DNA of 64,000 bases. It comes from Harmothoe impar (lineage: Eukaryota > Annelida > Polychaeta > Phyllodocida > Polynoidae). The notes below the pieces were generated by a model, which was not told the origin of the DNA, did not search any database, and worked only from the letters and a program-made list of their open reading frames with translations. How positions within the stretch are numbered: the stretch's first letter is position 1; every line of letters begins with the position of its first letter. Below, piece by piece: positions 61,742 to 64,000 of this stretch. The translations under genes were made by a program, and so were the position numbers. Location: contig OX381709.1 of the NCBI GenBank assembly GCA_947462335.1, forward strand, positions 34,738,186-34,802,185. Direction: 5' to 3'.

Positions 61742-62019
61742 GGGAGTGGTAATTTTTTAACAACAGGGGGGGTCGGTGGATTTTCGCATGAGCGGGTCGA
61801 AATTTTTTTGGTCCCCCCCGCGGGAGGGGTCATAAATTTTTCGGTCCCCCCCTAGGCAGGTTGAAAATGAGCGTAGCCGACCCCTTTGAGCTATAGTAAC
61901 GCGCAGGCTTTTTCGCTAAAAAGGGGTGTAATTTTTTTGGTCCCCCCAAGAGGGGTCCAAATTTTTTTGGTCCTCCCCCAAATCCACCAACCCTTCCCTG
62001 TTAAAAAATGACCACTCCC
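61742..62019. mobile_element. GC-tract MITE, copy 4 (short variant)
   Basis: 278 bp with TAA at 61739-61741 and 62020-62022. G/C runs are shorter and interior sequence is variant (TTTTTTGGTCCCCCC). Confidence 0.85.
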
Positions 62020-62246
62020 TAAATTGGAGTTGGAAAAGGGTAATATTTGTGGTGGGTATAATGTAAGGCCTGAACGTCTCCTAGTTAGCATGGTGACTGT
62101 TCTTGTAGCAAGGCTTCTCAACTTAAAGTAGTCGACATATTAACAAGTGATTTTATATGTAAGATTTGTATATTATATATATGCACAATGCCAAAAGTAG
62201 ATGGAAGATATAGTTTTTGTTACATATCCTTTGCCTATTGCGGTGA

Positions 62247-62252
62247 AATAAA
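62247..62252 (+). terminator. CEP19: Candidate CEP19 poly(A) signal
   Basis: AATAAA (with AAATAAAAAA after it) 1.8 kb past the CEP19 stop; no other good AATAAA was noticed between. Tentative. Confidence 0.35.
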
Positions 62253-62473
62253 AAAATAAAAAAAATATCTGAGGGGCTTGTATTTGCATTGATTTCTGAA
62301 AACAGAGAGGATGGTCTGTCAAATTTTACCGAGCCATTTACTAGAAGACACGGAAAAATTACGGATTAATTAGGGCTAATATACCGGTACTAAACCATTG
62401 ACTCCAAACTAAAGTATAGGGATTTAGGTAACTTGAGATGATGAAAAATACAAATACATTTTTTATAACATGT

Positions 62474-62479
62474 TTTATT
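62474..62479 (-). terminator. Candidate poly(A) signal of a minus-strand gene to the right
   Basis: Minus-strand AATAAA in GATGAATAAAACATG; no coding exon was seen in 62480-64000, so this may be a long 3' UTR or chance. Confidence 0.25.
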
Positions 62480-64000
62480 CATCAACAAGCTCTGACAACA
62501 TTTGGCGTACATATTTGACACAATTTTATTCAGTCTCCCCATGCAGGTACCCTGGTAAAGTCCTGCCATTCATCTCGTCTCAGTAACACTAACAGTTTAA
62601 TCCCTTACCCACATGATCCACGGGGCACACAACATACTGTAAGTCTCAAGGTTTGTCCACAATCAGAGTTAGTTCAGCCATTAATGCCCAGTGTAAATAG
62701 TGCCGCCTGAGACGCGTAGAACAGGGCACAACGAGGTAACAAGCTAACGTCAGTGTGATACCCACACACGTGGGGGCCCACCCTATTCACCTTCATATTT
62801 ACATGGGCCACAAACACATTACAGTGCAAGAAGCAACACCAGACCTGCGTAACTCCCCTTTGTAGTGGTTTCACAATGACACCCCATTGACTATTCATCA
62901 AGCTTGCACCGCAGTCGTATTATTACATCCATAATATATAATGCAGTATGTCTGTGATTATCCAACCACACGGTCACACTCAAAAACTAGATCGACCTAT
63001 GGATTTCACTCAGCCTCAACTATTAGTAAATAGTTGGGGCTGAGTGAAATCCACTTCCCACATAAACCCTTAATATGCCAGGCATTCGTGGCTGCCAGTA
63101 TAATAAAGGCCTACGTCTTTGGTATATGTATTTGCAGGTCTACTCTTTGACTTGTGACTAGCTGGGGAAGACACCTACATTTAAGGGTGTAGTCAACCAG
63201 GACCTACATACCGGTTTAAGCAGATATTTATAAACCGTTTTTATAGGGGCATTTACCCCCTATATATTAGGATTCGGCTTAGAGGCGGGAGTTTGAATAC
63301 CGGTAATTGAGTTACTGGTAGTTTACGCATCGTGCCACGAACTGTAACATCTTGACATGTATTCGTATTTAAGCATTTTTATTTCCCCCCTAAAATTAAG
63401 GTGGGGTGGACCCGGGGAGTGGGCTTAAAAATAGTTAATCTACAGGTCAAAGGGCTCTTCCTCATATTAAAGGTAAATTGAACTTAAAGGTAAATTGAAC
63501 AAAAACTTATCCGGGTAAATTTCGATCCTGCCAGCAATGGTGTCGACCCCTGATTAGATATGACTATCAGCACAGTGCTTAAACGCAAAAAATGCCTTCT
63601 TGGAGTGTTATATCCAAAATATCACTAATCATCACATGTCAGATCTGAAACACACATACAGAGATACTATTTGGCATAGCGAACTGTGTCCACTACTCCG
63701 ATACAACTTGGCGATTCAGTTTCACACATCTAAAATAGTCCTATACTAATTTGAGGAAAAATAGACTAGCAATCGAGTGAACACAGTGAGTCATTTTACT
63801 CATTACAGCCAACTTTTGCGATTCATGTTCTGCCTACCAATATGTCTGCAGAGTATAGGCAGTCCCCGTATTTCTAGCCACATTCTGATAGCATCATGTT
63901 ATCAGTTGGATGCTTGACTGTCAGCTCAATAGGTCACGATGCTTAACAGATCGGCAGGGGTAGACACCAACTTTTTCAGCCATGGGCCACCCTGGCCCTT
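62480..64000. other. Right end, no gene recognised
   Basis: Unique-looking non-coding sequence apart from the hairpin at 63001-63052. Confidence 0.35.
63001..63052. repeat. Compact hairpin, 24-bp stem and 4-nt loop
   Basis: Arms at 63001-63024 (GGATTTCACTCAGCCTCAAC...) and 63029-63052 differ at one base, a G-U pair in RNA. Very tight loop AGTA. Confidence 0.8.

Overview
This is eukaryotic, almost certainly bilaterian marine-invertebrate nuclear DNA. It is AT-rich, the coding exons are split by GT-AG introns, the introns are packed with nested transposons, and a short interstitial (TTAGGG)n tract is present. A deuterostome (echinoderm, hemichordate, lancelet) or a lophotrochozoan would fit; I cannot name the species.

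Host genes: two are recognisable, in divergent (head-to-head) orientation. On the minus strand, five exons with matching splice phases (57424-57278, 43146-42891, 42702-42535, 13208-13111, 12838-12734) encode the first 258 residues of RNA polymerase III subunit RPC3 (POLR3C). The rest of the gene lies beyond the left edge. Introns 1, 3 and 5 are about 14 kb, 29 kb and more than 12 kb and hold nearly everything else in the window. On the plus strand, starting about 0.1 kb from the POLR3C start, is the centrosomal/ciliary gene CEP19 (coding exon 59959-60447, 162 aa), with a likely 5' UTR exon ending at 57572.

Mobile DNA: the most notable content is two diverged non-LTR retrotransposons with the same unusual gene order. 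One is on the minus strand (about 9525 down to 1, running off the edge). The other is on the plus strand (about 14313-26097). Each encodes a coiled-coil ORF1 protein carrying a NADAR (YbiA-like, ADP-ribose N-glycosidase) domain, then a degenerate SGNH/esterase-like ORF, then an APE-type endonuclease plus reverse transcriptase. The plus-strand element has its 5' UTR and most of ORF1 in three tandem, essentially identical copies. Each copy carries a strong 25-bp-stem hairpin and RFX-like and CTCF-like motifs. Its endonuclease is broken by a Harbinger-like MITE. The minus-strand element carries an extra Ser-rich ORF, an array of nine 15-nt palindromes between ORFs, and a 15-bp GC-rich minisatellite just upstream.

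Other repeats, left to right: a 382-bp satellite with a three-unit higher-order period (26241-28430); a decayed DIRS-like element (31.5-38 kb); a CR1-like LINE split by several nested insertions (39.66-42.53 kb); two I-clade-like LINE 3' ends (41.4 and 47.5 kb); an ORF1-only LINE-like element (about 44.7-45.57 kb); a Mutator-like transposase (50.4-52.5 kb); a second CR1-like LINE (53.3-56.37 kb); and many MITEs. One GC-tract MITE family occurs eight times, mostly with TTA/TAA target duplications. The extreme right end (62.5-64 kb) shows only a possible 3' end of a minus-strand gene and a compact hairpin.
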